Origin: JAAYXU01 sp050942555
Lineage (GTDB): Bacteria > Bacillota > Clostridia > Christensenellales > UMGS416
Assembly: GCA_050942555.1 (NCBI GenBank)
Contig: JBMNNN010000010.1
Span: 1-25,284, forward strand
Direction: 5' to 3'
Length of the DNA stretch: 25,284 nt
Shown: piece by piece, positions 1 to 7,976 of the stretch
How positions within the stretch are numbered: position 1 is the first letter of the stretch
Layout: the number at the start of each line of letters is the position of its first letter
Position numbers and translations under genes: made by a program
Notes under the pieces: model-generated
The model's database searches: none
Told to the model about the DNA's origin: nothing
Seen by the model: only the letters and a program-made list of their open reading frames with translations

Positions 1-14
1 AAACGGGGAAGCCT

Positions 15-1025
15 ATGGCAGAAGCCAGCGGACTGAAGGGGAGAGAAAAGGCGGCGCACCTCCTCATATCCCTGGGCAAGGAAACCGCCAGCAAGATCAT
101 GCGGCACCTCAGTGAGGAAGAAATCCGCACGATTACCTTTGAGATCGTCAACAGTCAGGCGGTTGACGCGCAGGATCGCGCCGCGATACTGGACGAATTC
201 TATCATATTTGCGTGGCCCAGGAGCATTTCACCTCGGGCGGGATCGACTATGCGGCAAACCTTTTGAACGATGTGATGGGGCCGCAGCGCTCGATGGAAA
301 TCATATCGGATCTTGTGAGCCTGAATAAATACAAACCTTTCGAGTTCATGCGGAAGGTGGATCCGGCGGAGGTCTTCAACTACATCCAGCACGAGGGAGA
401 CCAGACCATCGCGTTCATACTCTCGTACCTGCGACCCCAGCAATCGGCGATGGTGCTCTCGATGCTGCCCCAGGAGCGCCAGGCGGCCATCGCGGTCAAG
501 ATCGCGATGATCGACAAGATCCCTCCTGACATCATCGAGGAAATCGAAAAGGTCATGGAGAGGAAATTTATGAGCTCGGCCAGCGCGTCCTTTACGAAAA
601 CCGAGGGCGTCGACGTGCTGGTCGACATACTCAATTCGGTGGAGCGCTCGACCGAGAAGCTCATATTCGAGGTGCTCAGCGAGCAGGATGAGAAGCTCGC
701 CGAAGAGGTGCGCAAGCGCATGTTCGTATTCGAGGACATCGCCACGCTGGGCAGCAGAGAGATACAGCGGTTCCTTACCGAGGTGGACACGGGCGAGCTG
801 GCCGTCGCGCTCAAGGTCGCGACCGAGGAACTAAAGCAGCTCATACTGTCCAATATGTCCAAGCGCGCCGGCGACGTGCTGCGCGAGGAGATGGATCTTA
901 TGGGACCGGTACGCCTGAGCGAAGTGGAAAAAGCGCAGCAGTCGATTGTCAATATTATAAGGCGGCTGGATGAAAAAGGAGAAATCATGATCCGTAAGAG
1001 CGGAGAGGATGAGATCATTGAGTAA
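15..1025 (+). CDS. fliG: Flagellar motor switch protein FliG
   Basis: FliG is the rotor protein of the C-ring. Its C-terminal domain contacts the MotA stator, and its middle domain holds FliM. The 336-residue length is normal for the family. The N-terminal domain opens with a GREKAAHLLISLG-type segment. The middle domain contains QTIAFILSYL, and the C-terminal torque domain contains MFVFEDIATLGSREIQ, SNMSKRA and MGPVRLSEVEKAQQSI, which are diagnostic. The FliM-binding EHPQ motif of the middle domain reads E127-G-D-Q130, so the central His-Pro is replaced. The start at 15 has GGGGAAG a few bases upstream. The window begins just before the gene, and fliF is expected further upstream. The 3' end overlaps fliH. 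Confidence 0.97.
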   Translation: MAEASGLKGREKAAHLLISLGKETASKIMRHLSEEEIRTITFEIVNSQAVDAQDRAAILDEFYHICVAQEHFTSGGIDYAANLLNDVMGPQRSMEIISDLVSLNKYKPFEFMRKVDPAEVFNYIQHEGDQTIAFILSYLRPQQSAMVLSMLPQERQAAIAVKIAMIDKIPPDIIEEIEKVMERKFMSSASASFTKTEGVDVLVDILNSVERSTEKLIFEVLSEQDEKLAEEVRKRMFVFEDIATLGSREIQRFLTEVDTGELAVALKVATEELKQLILSNMSKRAGDVLREEMDLMGPVRLSEVEKAQQSIVNIIRRLDEKGEIMIRKSGEDEIIE

Positions 1026-1683
1026 TATATTCAAAAGCCGTGTCGTCGCAATCGACAGGGACATCTATACGGTGGGCATTGCCGCGCCGACCATGCCGCG
1101 CGCCATGGCCCGGGCCGAAACCCCGTCCCCGGCGGCGCAGCTGTCGGCTGCGTCGGCCGAGGCGCGCCGCATCATCGAAAACGCCCAGAGAAAGGCGGGC
1201 GAGATACTGGCCGAAGCGCGCCGCACGAGCGAGGAAATGCAGCGCGCCGCATACGAAAAGGGGCAGCTGCAGGCGCGCCAGAGGTGGCAGCACACAATCG
1301 AGAAGGCCCAGGGGGCGCTCGACGGGATTTTGAAGGAGCGCGAGGCGATCGCCATGCGGCACGAGGAGGAGCTCATCGATCTGGCGCTTCATATCGCCCG
1401 CAAGATCATTGCCGAAAGCATCGAGTTCGACCGGAGCGTGCTGACCCGGATATTTAACGCGGCGCTTGCGCGGATCAAGGCCGAAAACGAGCAGATCAGG
1501 GTCCGTCTGAGCCTTGCCTATATGGACGCGATCATACCCGACGAGCTGGGGGTGGAGGTCGTGCCCGACCGCACCCTGGACAGCGAGGAATGCCTCGTCG
1601 AGACCGAAAACGGCGAGGTCAGCATCAGCATTGACAGCCAGCTTAACGAGATCGGAAGCGAACTGCGGACACTGACAGTATGA
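1018..1683 (+). CDS. fliH: Flagellar export ATPase regulator FliH
   Basis: FliH forms the peripheral stalk linking the export ATPase FliI to the C-ring and export gate. The protein has a variable N-terminus, an Ala/Arg/Glu-rich coiled coil (roughly residues 40-110, including ENAQRKAGEILAEARR) and a conserved C-terminal half with ALHIARKIIAESIEFD. I prefer a TTG start at 1018 (221 aa, MSNIFKSRV...) over the ATG at 1009. GGAGAGG sits directly against the ATG but 9 bases from the TTG, and Firmicute FliH proteins commonly open MSN-I-K-S. With this start the gene overlaps fliG by 8 bp, which suggests translational coupling. The position between fliG and fliI supports the call. Confidence 0.9.
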   Translation: MSNIFKSRVVAIDRDIYTVGIAAPTMPRAMARAETPSPAAQLSAASAEARRIIENAQRKAGEILAEARRTSEEMQRAAYEKGQLQARQRWQHTIEKAQGALDGILKEREAIAMRHEEELIDLALHIARKIIAESIEFDRSVLTRIFNAALARIKAENEQIRVRLSLAYMDAIIPDELGVEVVPDRTLDSEECLVETENGEVSISIDSQLNEIGSELRTLTV

Positions 1684-1684
1684 T

Positions 1685-3004
1685 ATGATGCGGATCGATT
1701 TTACGAAATACCATGAACGGCTTGATTCGGCCGACACGCTCGAATATGTGGGCAAGGTCAGACGAATCGTGGGGCTCGGCATCGCATCGACCGGGCCTAT
1801 GGCCGATATCGGCACGCTGTGCCGCGTGTACCGCAAGCAGGATGACGAGCGGTACATCAACGCCGAAATCATGGGCTTTTCCGAAAATATGATGCTGCTC
1901 ATGCCCTACGGAGACCTGCGGGGCATAGGCATTGGCAGCCGCGTCGTTTCGACGAAGCGGCCGCTGGAGGTAGCTTTGAGCGACGGGCTCATAGGCCGCG
2001 TGTTGGACGGGCTTGGGAACCCGATCGACTCGGACGAGCCGCGCAGCATCGAGCGATACAGGAGCGTCGAGGCCGAGCCGCCCAACCCGCTGACCCGCAA
2101 AAGCATCAGCAGCCCCATCCATCTGGGAGTGCGGTGCATGGACGCGTTGCTCGCATGCGGCCAGGGCCAGCGCATAGGCATATTCGCGGGCAGCGGCGTG
2201 GGCAAGAGCACGCTGCTGGGCATGATCGCGCGCAATTCGGGCGCCGATGTGAACGTCATCGCGCTGGTGGGCGAACGGGGCCGCGAGGTCAAGGAATTCC
2301 TGGACAACGATCTGAAGGAAGAGGGCCTGCGCCGCTCGGTCGTCGTCGTGGCGACGTCCGATCAGCCGGCGCTGGTGCGGGTCAAGGCTGCGCTGGTGGC
2401 GACCACGATCGCCGAATACTACCGCGATCAGGGCAAGCGCGTGCTGCTGATGATGGACTCGCTGACCCGGTTCGCGACGGCGCAGCGCGAGGTAGGGCTT
2501 GCCGTCGGAGAGCCGCCCGTCGCGCGCGGATATACGCCCTCGGTGCTGGCGATGCTGCCTCGGCTGCTGGAGCGCACCGGCTGCTCTGAGCGGTCATCGA
2601 TCACCGCGATCTATACGGTGCTGGTCGAGGGCGACGAGATGAACGAACCCATATCCGATGCGGTACGGGGCATACTGGACGGGCACATTGTGCTGTCCCG
2701 CCGCCTGGCATCGGCCAACCATTATCCGGCCATCGATGTGCTGTCCAGCGTCAGCCGCGTCATGCCGGGCATCGTGTCCCGCGAGCACCTGGAGGCGGCG
2801 TCGGAGATACGCGACCTGCTGGCGGTATACGACGAGGCCCGGGATCTTATCAATATCGGCGCATACAAGGCCGGGAGCAACCCGCGCATCGACCGCGCGA
2901 TCGCGCGCAACGAGGAAATCAACCGGTTCCTCAGGCAGGGCGTGGACGAGAAGGGGTCCTACGAGAACACCGTAAACGAGCTGATACGGCTCGCGCGGCC
3001 GTAA
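1685..3004 (+). CDS. fliI: Flagellum-specific ATPase FliI
   Basis: FliI is the cytoplasmic hexameric ATPase that unloads substrates and helps energise the flagellar type III export apparatus. The 439-residue length is typical. The P-loop GSGVGKST is at residues 169-176 (Lys174). The Walker B strand VLLMMDSLTRFA follows, together with the F1-like signatures LVGERGREVKEF and YTPSVLAMLPRLLER. It starts 1 bp after the fliH stop. The ATG at 1685 is followed directly by a second ATG at 1688, and either could be used. The operon order fliH-fliI-fliJ is the usual one for the soluble export complex. Confidence 0.97.
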   Translation: MMRIDFTKYHERLDSADTLEYVGKVRRIVGLGIASTGPMADIGTLCRVYRKQDDERYINAEIMGFSENMMLLMPYGDLRGIGIGSRVVSTKRPLEVALSDGLIGRVLDGLGNPIDSDEPRSIERYRSVEAEPPNPLTRKSISSPIHLGVRCMDALLACGQGQRIGIFAGSGVGKSTLLGMIARNSGADVNVIALVGERGREVKEFLDNDLKEEGLRRSVVVVATSDQPALVRVKAALVATTIAEYYRDQGKRVLLMMDSLTRFATAQREVGLAVGEPPVARGYTPSVLAMLPRLLERTGCSERSSITAIYTVLVEGDEMNEPISDAVRGILDGHIVLSRRLASANHYPAIDVLSSVSRVMPGIVSREHLEAASEIRDLLAVYDEARDLINIGAYKAGSNPRIDRAIARNEEINRFLRQGVDEKGSYENTVNELIRLARP

Positions 3005-3007
3005 CGC

Positions 3008-3439
3008 ATGAAAAAGTTCCGGTTTACTCTGGAAACGGTGCTGGCCTGTGAGCGCCGCCGCGAAAAGAACGATATTGCCGCGCTGGCAGCCGTCCGGCAA
3101 CGGATCCGCGAAAAGCTGAATCTGCGCGACCAGCTTGGCCGACAGATCGCCGCGCTTGAGGCACGGGCAGCGGGAAGCACCGCCGGGGAACTGCGCGGGC
3201 GCGCCGATTTTGTGCAGTGGCTGATACAGGAAAGGATCCGGCTGGCATACGAAGCTGAAGCGCTGCGAACCGACGAGCAGGCCTGCCTTGCCGCGCTGCA
3301 CGAGACCCGAAAGCGCGTCCGGATGCTGGAAAAGGTCCGGGAAACGCAGCTGGCGCAGTACGAGTACTCCCTGAGCAGGCAGCAGGACAGGGAAATGGAA
3401 GAAATCACAGCCCGGTATATGAGGTATCATCATGGATAG
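3008..3439 (+). CDS. fliJ: Flagellar export chaperone/stalk protein FliJ
   Basis: FliJ is the central-stalk-like coiled coil of the export ATPase complex. The 143-residue protein opens MKKFRFTLETVL, the typical FliJ N-terminus, and is otherwise almost entirely charged alpha-helix. Arg, Glu, Leu and Ala dominate and suggest a two-helix coiled coil. It begins 3 bp after fliI and overlaps the next gene by 8 bp. Sequence conservation in FliJ is always low, so the call rests on the N-terminal signature, the length, the coiled-coil nature and the position after fliI. Confidence 0.9.
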   Translation: MKKFRFTLETVLACERRREKNDIAALAAVRQRIREKLNLRDQLGRQIAALEARAAGSTAGELRGRADFVQWLIQERIRLAYEAEALRTDEQACLAALHETRKRVRMLEKVRETQLAQYEYSLSRQQDREMEEITARYMRYHHG

Positions 3440-4160
3440 CAAGACAGCGATTATGACCGAAGCCTCCCCGGAGGAGGAAACCGCGAAACGGAGACTCCGA
3501 CTTGCCCGACTGACGGGACGCGGCGGCGTGGAAGACGAGACCGAATCCGCGTCGGCTAAAAAAAAGCTGAACTGGAAGCCGCTCATCCGGACCGGCGCGA
3601 TGGTGCTGGGGCTGTCCCTGGCGCTGTCGGCGGTCGCGTTTTTCGTGCTGGATCTGGCCGGATGGCGCAGCGGCATGCGGGACACGCTGACCGACATGCT
3701 GATCGGCAAGGAAAAGCAGGTCATCGAGGCCGAGATTGCGCTCGCGTTCGAAGGCCGCGTCGCCGCAGCCGTCGAGGAGGCGCTGGCCGAAGAACGGGCT
3801 GCGCTTCTGGCCGAGCGCCAGGCGCTTGACCTGCGCGAACAGGAACTGGACAGCAGGGAATCTTCGATCGCGCAAAAGGAGCGCGAGGTTGCGCAGGCGC
3901 TTGCCGAGGCCGCCGCGCGGCGCAGGCAGGCCGACGAGCTGGCGGCAAAGGCCGAGGGCAAGCTCAATGACATCGCGGCGCTGTGCGCGCTCTATGAGGC
4001 CATGGAGCCCGAAAACGCCGCGTCGATCATGGAGAAGATCGACGACGTCAGGACGCTGGCCGCAATACTCTCCAATATGGAAAACCAGCGCGCCGCCGCG
4101 ATATTGGAGGTTATGGAAAGCGCGAAAGCCGCCGATATACTCAATAGGATCGGATCTTAG
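3432..4160 (+). CDS. MotE-like membrane coiled-coil protein with MgtE_N-type C-terminus
   Basis: Proteins of this type (YlxF/FlbB/MotE group) sit between fliJ and fliK in many flagellar operons and are linked to stator or motor assembly. The 242-residue protein has a basic cytoplasmic N-terminus and one membrane segment at about 53-77. A long Glu/Ala/Arg heptad coiled coil follows at about 95-180. The C-terminal helical domain (about 185-242) contains LYEAMEPENAASIMEKIDD and repeated AAILxxM motifs, as in the MgtE N-terminal domain. The start at 3432 has GAGG about 7 bases upstream and overlaps fliJ by 8 bp. Its exact role here is inferred from the family and position. Confidence 0.8.
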   Translation: MDSKTAIMTEASPEEETAKRRLRLARLTGRGGVEDETESASAKKKLNWKPLIRTGAMVLGLSLALSAVAFFVLDLAGWRSGMRDTLTDMLIGKEKQVIEAEIALAFEGRVAAAVEEALAEERAALLAERQALDLREQELDSRESSIAQKEREVAQALAEAAARRRQADELAAKAEGKLNDIAALCALYEAMEPENAASIMEKIDDVRTLAAILSNMENQRAAAILEVMESAKAADILNRIGS

Positions 4161-4188
4161 GCTCCATATGAGTACAGGCGGTGTATTA

Positions 4189-4434
4189 ATGCAGATACCA
4201 CTCCTAACCTGGGGCCCGTCCGAAAGTCCAGCGGACTTGACGGGCCTTTCTCATCCGGGCGGCGGCGAGCAGGCGCACGAAGCAATCGCTTTTTCGGCGC
4301 TGCTGCTTGCCGCGCAGGCCCACCTTTGCGACATGTCCGGTATGCCTGAGCCTGCGGACGCCCCGGGCGACGCGCCGCCTGAGGGAGCGCAGGACGAGGA
4401 CGAGCGGGGCGACGGCGAAACGCCCTCCCCATCC
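4189..4434 (+). pseudogene. fliK: Displaced 5' part of fliK (frame +1 relative to the main fliK frame)
   Basis: An open frame begins at ATG 4189 (AGGCGG about 7 bases upstream) or ATG 4168 and encodes a plausible FliK N-terminus. It starts MQIPLLTWGPSES and becomes acidic and proline-rich (DEDERGDGETPS). About 80 codons in, this frame degenerates into Arg/Pro-rich sequence and stops at 4506. From about 4428 the neighbouring frame reads ILEPAQTDKPGAPAPAAAP and runs directly into the rest of FliK. Adding one C in the tract at 4423-4430 would join the two frames as ETPLPILEPAQ. The simplest reading is a one-base deletion, either a real mutation or a sequencing or assembly error. The rebuilt FliK would be about 443 aa. 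Confidence 0.7.
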
Positions 4435-4502
4435 TGGAGCCTGCGCAGACCGATAAACCCGGTGCGCCCGCACCGGCGGCCGCTCCCGTCGAGCCCGCTG
4501 CC

Positions 4503-5519
4503 GTGACGGGCGCGGGGCATGCCCCGGCCGCGCAAACCGCGCCGCAGCGGGTATCGGGCGGTACGCAGGATACGCCGCCGTCCCGCTCCGTGGATGAATC
4601 GGCGCAGGCGGCAAACGCGACCCGCGGCGCCGATACGGCCGATCTCCATCGGGCAGCGCAGGCCGAACCGGCCGCTGAGCGCAGGCAGGCCGGCACGCAG
4701 GCGACACCCTCCGATGGCTCCGCGCCGGCAGCGCGCGCGCGGGACGCGGCCAGGTCCGCCGCTCCTTCCAGCGCCGCGGCATCGGTACCGGCGAAAAGCG
4801 CTCCCAGGCCGCGCGCAGCAGAGCCGCCGCATCGGCAGGCCGATACGGCCGTGCCGCCCGAGAAAGCGGATGCATGGGCCGCGGTGCGCGGCCTTAACCG
4901 GGGGCAGGCGGCAGCCGACGCGCAGGGGGATAAGCCCGATGCCCCCGAATCCGGTGTCGGAGGCAAAGCGCCGGGACGCAGGGATTCCGAAGGACATCTC
5001 TCCTTCAATGAGCCGGTTTCCCCGGCCATAAGAGAGGCGGCAGCCGAGGCAAATCCGGCGGACAGGCTTATCGCACGGCACGAGCCGATCGTAGAGCAGG
5101 TCCTCTACAAGCTCGACTTCCAGGCGCTCAGGCGGGGCGGTACGCTCCACATCGCTCTGGAACCCGACGCCCTGGGCGGCGTCACGATCCGTCTGGAAGC
5201 CTCCCCGGAGGGCGTACTCGTGCACATCGAGGCCGACAGCGCCCAGGTCCGCGAGGCGCTCGACAGCCAGCTTGGACAGCTGACCGCGACGCTCCGCGAC
5301 TGCGGCATTACCGCCCAGGCCATCCGGGTGCAGCCCGGAGGCGCGCACGAGCCCGCCGCGGCCATGCAGGCCGACACGCTGCCCTCGGGCGATCGGAGCA
5401 GGCAGCATGGGAACGCCCGGAGGAGCAGCTCCCGCAGCCCCGAAACCACCGCGGATACAGCGCCGAAGCCCGGTGCGCAGGCGGCGCGGCGGGTCACGGG
5501 TATCAATCTGTACGCATGA
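4503..5519 (+). CDS. fliK: Flagellar hook-length control protein FliK (C-terminal part, 5' end in another frame)
   Basis: FliK is the secreted ruler that measures the hook and switches FlhB to late-substrate export. The intact frame gives 338 aa from a GTG at 4503, but this GTG has no ribosome binding site. The same frame stays open upstream to at least 4383, so the true 5' end probably lies at 4189 in a shifted frame. Residues 1-170 are low-complexity Ala/Pro/Gln/Arg-rich, as expected for the ruler part. Residues about 195-285 form the conserved hook-length domain with LHIALEPDALGGVTIRLEA, the signature that supports the name. It lies between the MotE-like gene and flgD, the standard fliK position. 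Confidence 0.85.
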   Translation: MTGAGHAPAAQTAPQRVSGGTQDTPPSRSVDESAQAANATRGADTADLHRAAQAEPAAERRQAGTQATPSDGSAPAARARDAARSAAPSSAAASVPAKSAPRPRAAEPPHRQADTAVPPEKADAWAAVRGLNRGQAAADAQGDKPDAPESGVGGKAPGRRDSEGHLSFNEPVSPAIREAAAEANPADRLIARHEPIVEQVLYKLDFQALRRGGTLHIALEPDALGGVTIRLEASPEGVLVHIEADSAQVREALDSQLGQLTATLRDCGITAQAIRVQPGGAHEPAAAMQADTLPSGDRSRQHGNARRSSSRSPETTADTAPKPGAQAARRVTGINLYA

Positions 5520-5531
5520 CGAGGTGATAGA

Positions 5532-6374
5532 ATGCCTGATGTTACCATGATCGCCGGCGCGGGCCACGCTTCCGGTATGAGCCGCACGCAGACTCCGGGG
5601 AGCGCGCTTGGCGCGATCGACTTCATGCAGATACTGGTCGCGCAGCTGCGCCATCAGGATCCTTTAAGCCCGATGGAAGACAAGGAGTTCGTTACGCAGC
5701 TGGCGCAGTTCTCGATGCTTGATGGCATCACTGCGATGAACGCGGGATTCTCCCGGATGGAGGGGCTTGGGCTGCTGGGCAGGCAGGTTCTGGCGGTGCG
5801 CTCCGATACGAAGGAAGCGATCTCGGGGACCGTCGAGGCCGCGCACTTTGATAACGGCCAGATGCGGCTCTTTGTGGACGGCCAGCCCGTCAGCCTCACC
5901 GAGGTGGTTTGGATCGGCACGCAGGGAGCGCAGCCGCCTGCGGCCGCGCAGACCGATTCCGAGCTGTCCCCCGAGGGCCTCGAGAAGGCCGCGCAAATCG
6001 TCGAGATGGCCTTGCAGTTCCTGGGCGCGCCCTATGTCTACGGGGCCGAGTCGCCCGCGGACGGCTTCGACTGCACCGGATTTACACAGTATCTGTACAA
6101 ACAGTTCGGCATCTCCCTGGCCCGCACCGCGCAGGGACAGGGCTACAATACGCCCGGAACCCGCATTCACGACGTCCGGGATCTGAGGATCGGCGATCTC
6201 GTGTACATGAATACCGTTCCGGACGACGAGGATCTCTCCGACCATGCCGGTATATATATCGGCGACGGCCAGTTCATACACGCCAGCAGCAGCATGGGCA
6301 GGGTCGTCATATCGGATATCGACAGCGGGTATTACAACAGGGTTTTTTCATGGGGGATCCGGGTATTCGAATAA
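5532..6374 (+). CDS. flgD: Hook-capping protein FlgD fused to an NlpC/P60 peptidoglycan hydrolase domain
   Basis: FlgD is the scaffold cap under which hook subunits polymerise. Residues 28-70 carry the signature DFMQILVAQLRHQDP and EFVTQLAQFSMLDGI. Residues 80-128 form the short Tudor/SH3-like segment seen in Gram-positive FlgD, LLGRQVLAV to LTEVVWIG. Such FlgD proteins normally end near residue 140. Here the chain continues through a short Ala/Pro linker into a complete NlpC/P60 domain (about 146-280). That domain has LGAPYVYG, GFDCTGF with Cys181, GDLVYM, DHAGIYIG with His238, and FIHASS with His250, which is the expected catalytic triad. No Sec signal is seen, so export through the flagellar channel is inferred. 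The start at 5532 follows GAGGTGATAG, 12 bp after fliK. Confidence 0.93.
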   Translation: MPDVTMIAGAGHASGMSRTQTPGSALGAIDFMQILVAQLRHQDPLSPMEDKEFVTQLAQFSMLDGITAMNAGFSRMEGLGLLGRQVLAVRSDTKEAISGTVEAAHFDNGQMRLFVDGQPVSLTEVVWIGTQGAQPPAAAQTDSELSPEGLEKAAQIVEMALQFLGAPYVYGAESPADGFDCTGFTQYLYKQFGISLARTAQGQGYNTPGTRIHDVRDLRIGDLVYMNTVPDDEDLSDHAGIYIGDGQFIHASSSMGRVVISDIDSGYYNRVFSWGIRVFE

Positions 6375-6439
6375 CCCGCCCCTTTTCCGGATACATCCGG
6401 CCATTACGCTGAGCCGCAGGCTCGAAAGGATGAGTCAAT

Positions 6440-7699
6440 ATGCTTCGTTCCATGTTTTCCGGCGTTTCCGGTCTGACCGCGCACCAACTGAAGATGGACG
6501 TCATCGGCAACAACATCGCCAACATCAATACGACCGCCTTTAAAAGCAGCGCGGTTTCCTTTCAGGATCTTTTCAGCCAGACGATAAAAGCCCCGACGCA
6601 CCCCACGCTGGAAGGGCGGGGCGGGACCAACCCCCAGCAGGTGGGTCTCGGCGTCAAGATAGGCAACATATCGGTACTCTATGAGGGCGGAAGCATACAG
6701 AGCACCGGCAATCCCAACGATCTGGCGATAGACGGAGACGGATTCTTCGTCGTGTCCGACGGGTCCTCGCAGTACTATACGCGGGCCGGCAACTTTCAGA
6801 TCGACAGCTCTGGAAACCTTGCGACCAGCAGCGGCTCCCTGGTGCTGGGCTGGAATCTGGCAAGCGGCGAGATACTCGACGCGACCGAGCCGCTCGAGCC
6901 CATCAATCTGGCCAATATATCGATGTCGGCGCGGGCCACGTCCAGGCTGACCATCGCGGGCAACATCGACAGCACGATGGAACTCTACGACAGCGTGAAC
7001 GACGAAAACTACGCGCTGTGCGACGTGACGGTATACGACTCGCTGGGCACCGCGCATGTGCTCACGTTCAAGTTCATGAAGACCGCCTCCAACGAATTCG
7101 AGTACGAGGTGCTCGAGAACGACGATACGATGTCGATCACCGCGGGGGCTACCGGCGGCACGTTCACGTTCGACGGCTCGGGGAAGCTTGATACGGTCGC
7201 GCCTGTAGGGCTGGAGATCGCCTTTTCGAACGGCGCGCAGACGATATCGCTCGCGCCGGCCGATATTGTGTTCGATTCGGAGAAGTTCATACAGTTTGCG
7301 AACAAACACTCGGTTTCGATCGTGCAGGACGGATACACGTCGGGAAGCCTCTCCGACTACGGAATCGACGGCAACGGCACGCTGATGGGCGTTTTCTCCA
7401 ACGGCATGCAGCGGGCTATCGCCGCGCTCGCGATCGCGGTATTCCCCAACACGTCGGGCCTTGAAAAGATCGGCAATAACGAGTACACGACCTCCTGGAA
7501 CTCGGGCGAGGCCAATATCGGACTTGCCGGCACCGGCGGCCGCGGCACGATCGCGACCTATTCTCTCGAAATGTCCAACGTCGACCTTGCCAACGAGTTT
7601 ACCGAGATGATCATCGCGCAGCGCGGGTTCCAGGCCAATTCGCGGATCATCACGACCGCCGACGAAATGCTTCAGGAGCTCGTCAATCTCAAGCGCTGA
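6440..7699 (+). CDS. flgE: Flagellar hook protein FlgE
   Basis: FlgE polymerises into the hook, the flexible joint between rod and filament. The 419-residue protein begins MLRSMFSGVSGL followed by GNNIANINTTAFK, the rod/hook N-terminal signature. It contains LAIDGDGFFVV in the D1 region, and ends with the hook-type C-terminus NVDLANEFTEMIIAQRGF and MLQELVNLKR. The ATG at 6440 is preceded by AAAGGATGAG. One cysteine (ALCDVTV) is present in the outer-domain region. The 65-bp gap from flgD holds only a weak CCGGA/TCCGG hairpin at 6387-6400. A GC-rich inverted repeat follows the gene. Confidence 0.97.
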   Translation: MLRSMFSGVSGLTAHQLKMDVIGNNIANINTTAFKSSAVSFQDLFSQTIKAPTHPTLEGRGGTNPQQVGLGVKIGNISVLYEGGSIQSTGNPNDLAIDGDGFFVVSDGSSQYYTRAGNFQIDSSGNLATSSGSLVLGWNLASGEILDATEPLEPINLANISMSARATSRLTIAGNIDSTMELYDSVNDENYALCDVTVYDSLGTAHVLTFKFMKTASNEFEYEVLENDDTMSITAGATGGTFTFDGSGKLDTVAPVGLEIAFSNGAQTISLAPADIVFDSEKFIQFANKHSVSIVQDGYTSGSLSDYGIDGNGTLMGVFSNGMQRAIAALAIAVFPNTSGLEKIGNNEYTTSWNSGEANIGLAGTGGRGTIATYSLEMSNVDLANEFTEMIIAQRGFQANSRIITTADEMLQELVNLKR

Positions 7700-7713
7700 C
7701 GTGCCGCCGGGCA

Positions 7714-7734
7714 GCGCCCGCCACCGGCGGGCGC
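7714..7734 (+). repeat. Perfect GC-rich inverted repeat after flgE
   Basis: GCGCCCGCC (7714-7722) and GGCGGGCGC (7726-7734) are perfect reverse complements around a 3-base ACC loop, 15 bp after the flgE stop. No run of T follows, so it does not look like a full Rho-independent terminator. It may protect the flgE message from 3' exonucleases or pause transcription. The transcript must continue for flbD-motAB to be expressed from the same promoter. Confidence 0.6.
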
Positions 7735-7766
7735 GCGCCATTCGTAAGGGTAGGTGACATAGACAA

Positions 7767-7976
7767 ATGATCATGCTCACACAGCTCAACGGGGACCCGA
7801 TCTATGTGAACTTCGCCACGATCGAGTACATCGAGGAGGTGCCCCACACCATCATCACAACGCTGTCCAATAACCGGATCATCGTCAGGGAGACAGCCCG
7901 GCAGATCATCGAGCAGGGCCTTGCGCTCAGGGATCGGACCTCCGACATAGACCGGGGGCGTGAGACATGGGATTGA
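7767..7976 (+). CDS. flbD: FlbD/SwrD family small flagellar protein
   Basis: This 69-residue protein opens MIMLTQLNGDPIYVN, the hallmark of the Firmicute FlbD/SwrD family. In Bacillus, SwrD increases flagellar motor power, and the family is usually found between flgE and motA or fliL. It has no membrane segment and is acidic and basic toward its C-terminus. The start at 7767 fits the family pattern MI-x-LT-x-LNG; GTAGGTGAC lies upstream. It overlaps motA by 10 bp, consistent with coupling to the stator genes it is thought to support. Confidence 0.9.
   Translation: MIMLTQLNGDPIYVNFATIEYIEEVPHTIITTLSNNRIIVRETARQIIEQGLALRDRTSDIDRGRETWD

Noticed and set aside
2594..3973. 459-codon open frame on the - strand
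   Set aside because: It lies opposite fliI, fliJ and the MotE-like gene, all firmly identified. The translation is Ser/Ala/Arg-rich with no recognisable motif, as expected for the antisense of GC-rich coding DNA.
4423..4431. Programmed -1 ribosomal frameshift in fliK
   Set aside because: The C-rich tract is not a standard slippery heptamer in the correct phase, and no strong downstream pseudoknot was evident by eye. A one-base deletion or sequence error is simpler.
4251..5654. 467-codon open frame on the - strand
   Set aside because: It is opposite fliK and the start of flgD. The Arg/Gly/Pro-rich translation is a product of high G+C composition.
7258..7266. GCCGATAT-like sequence inside flgE (and a similar one near 1802 in fliI)
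   Set aside because: It resembles a sigma-28 -10 element but lies inside coding sequence without a TAA[AG] at 15 bases upstream. Such matches are expected by chance.
6404..7789. 461-codon open frame on the - strand
   Set aside because: It is fully opposite flgE, which has clear hook-protein signatures. No ribosome binding site or domain is seen.
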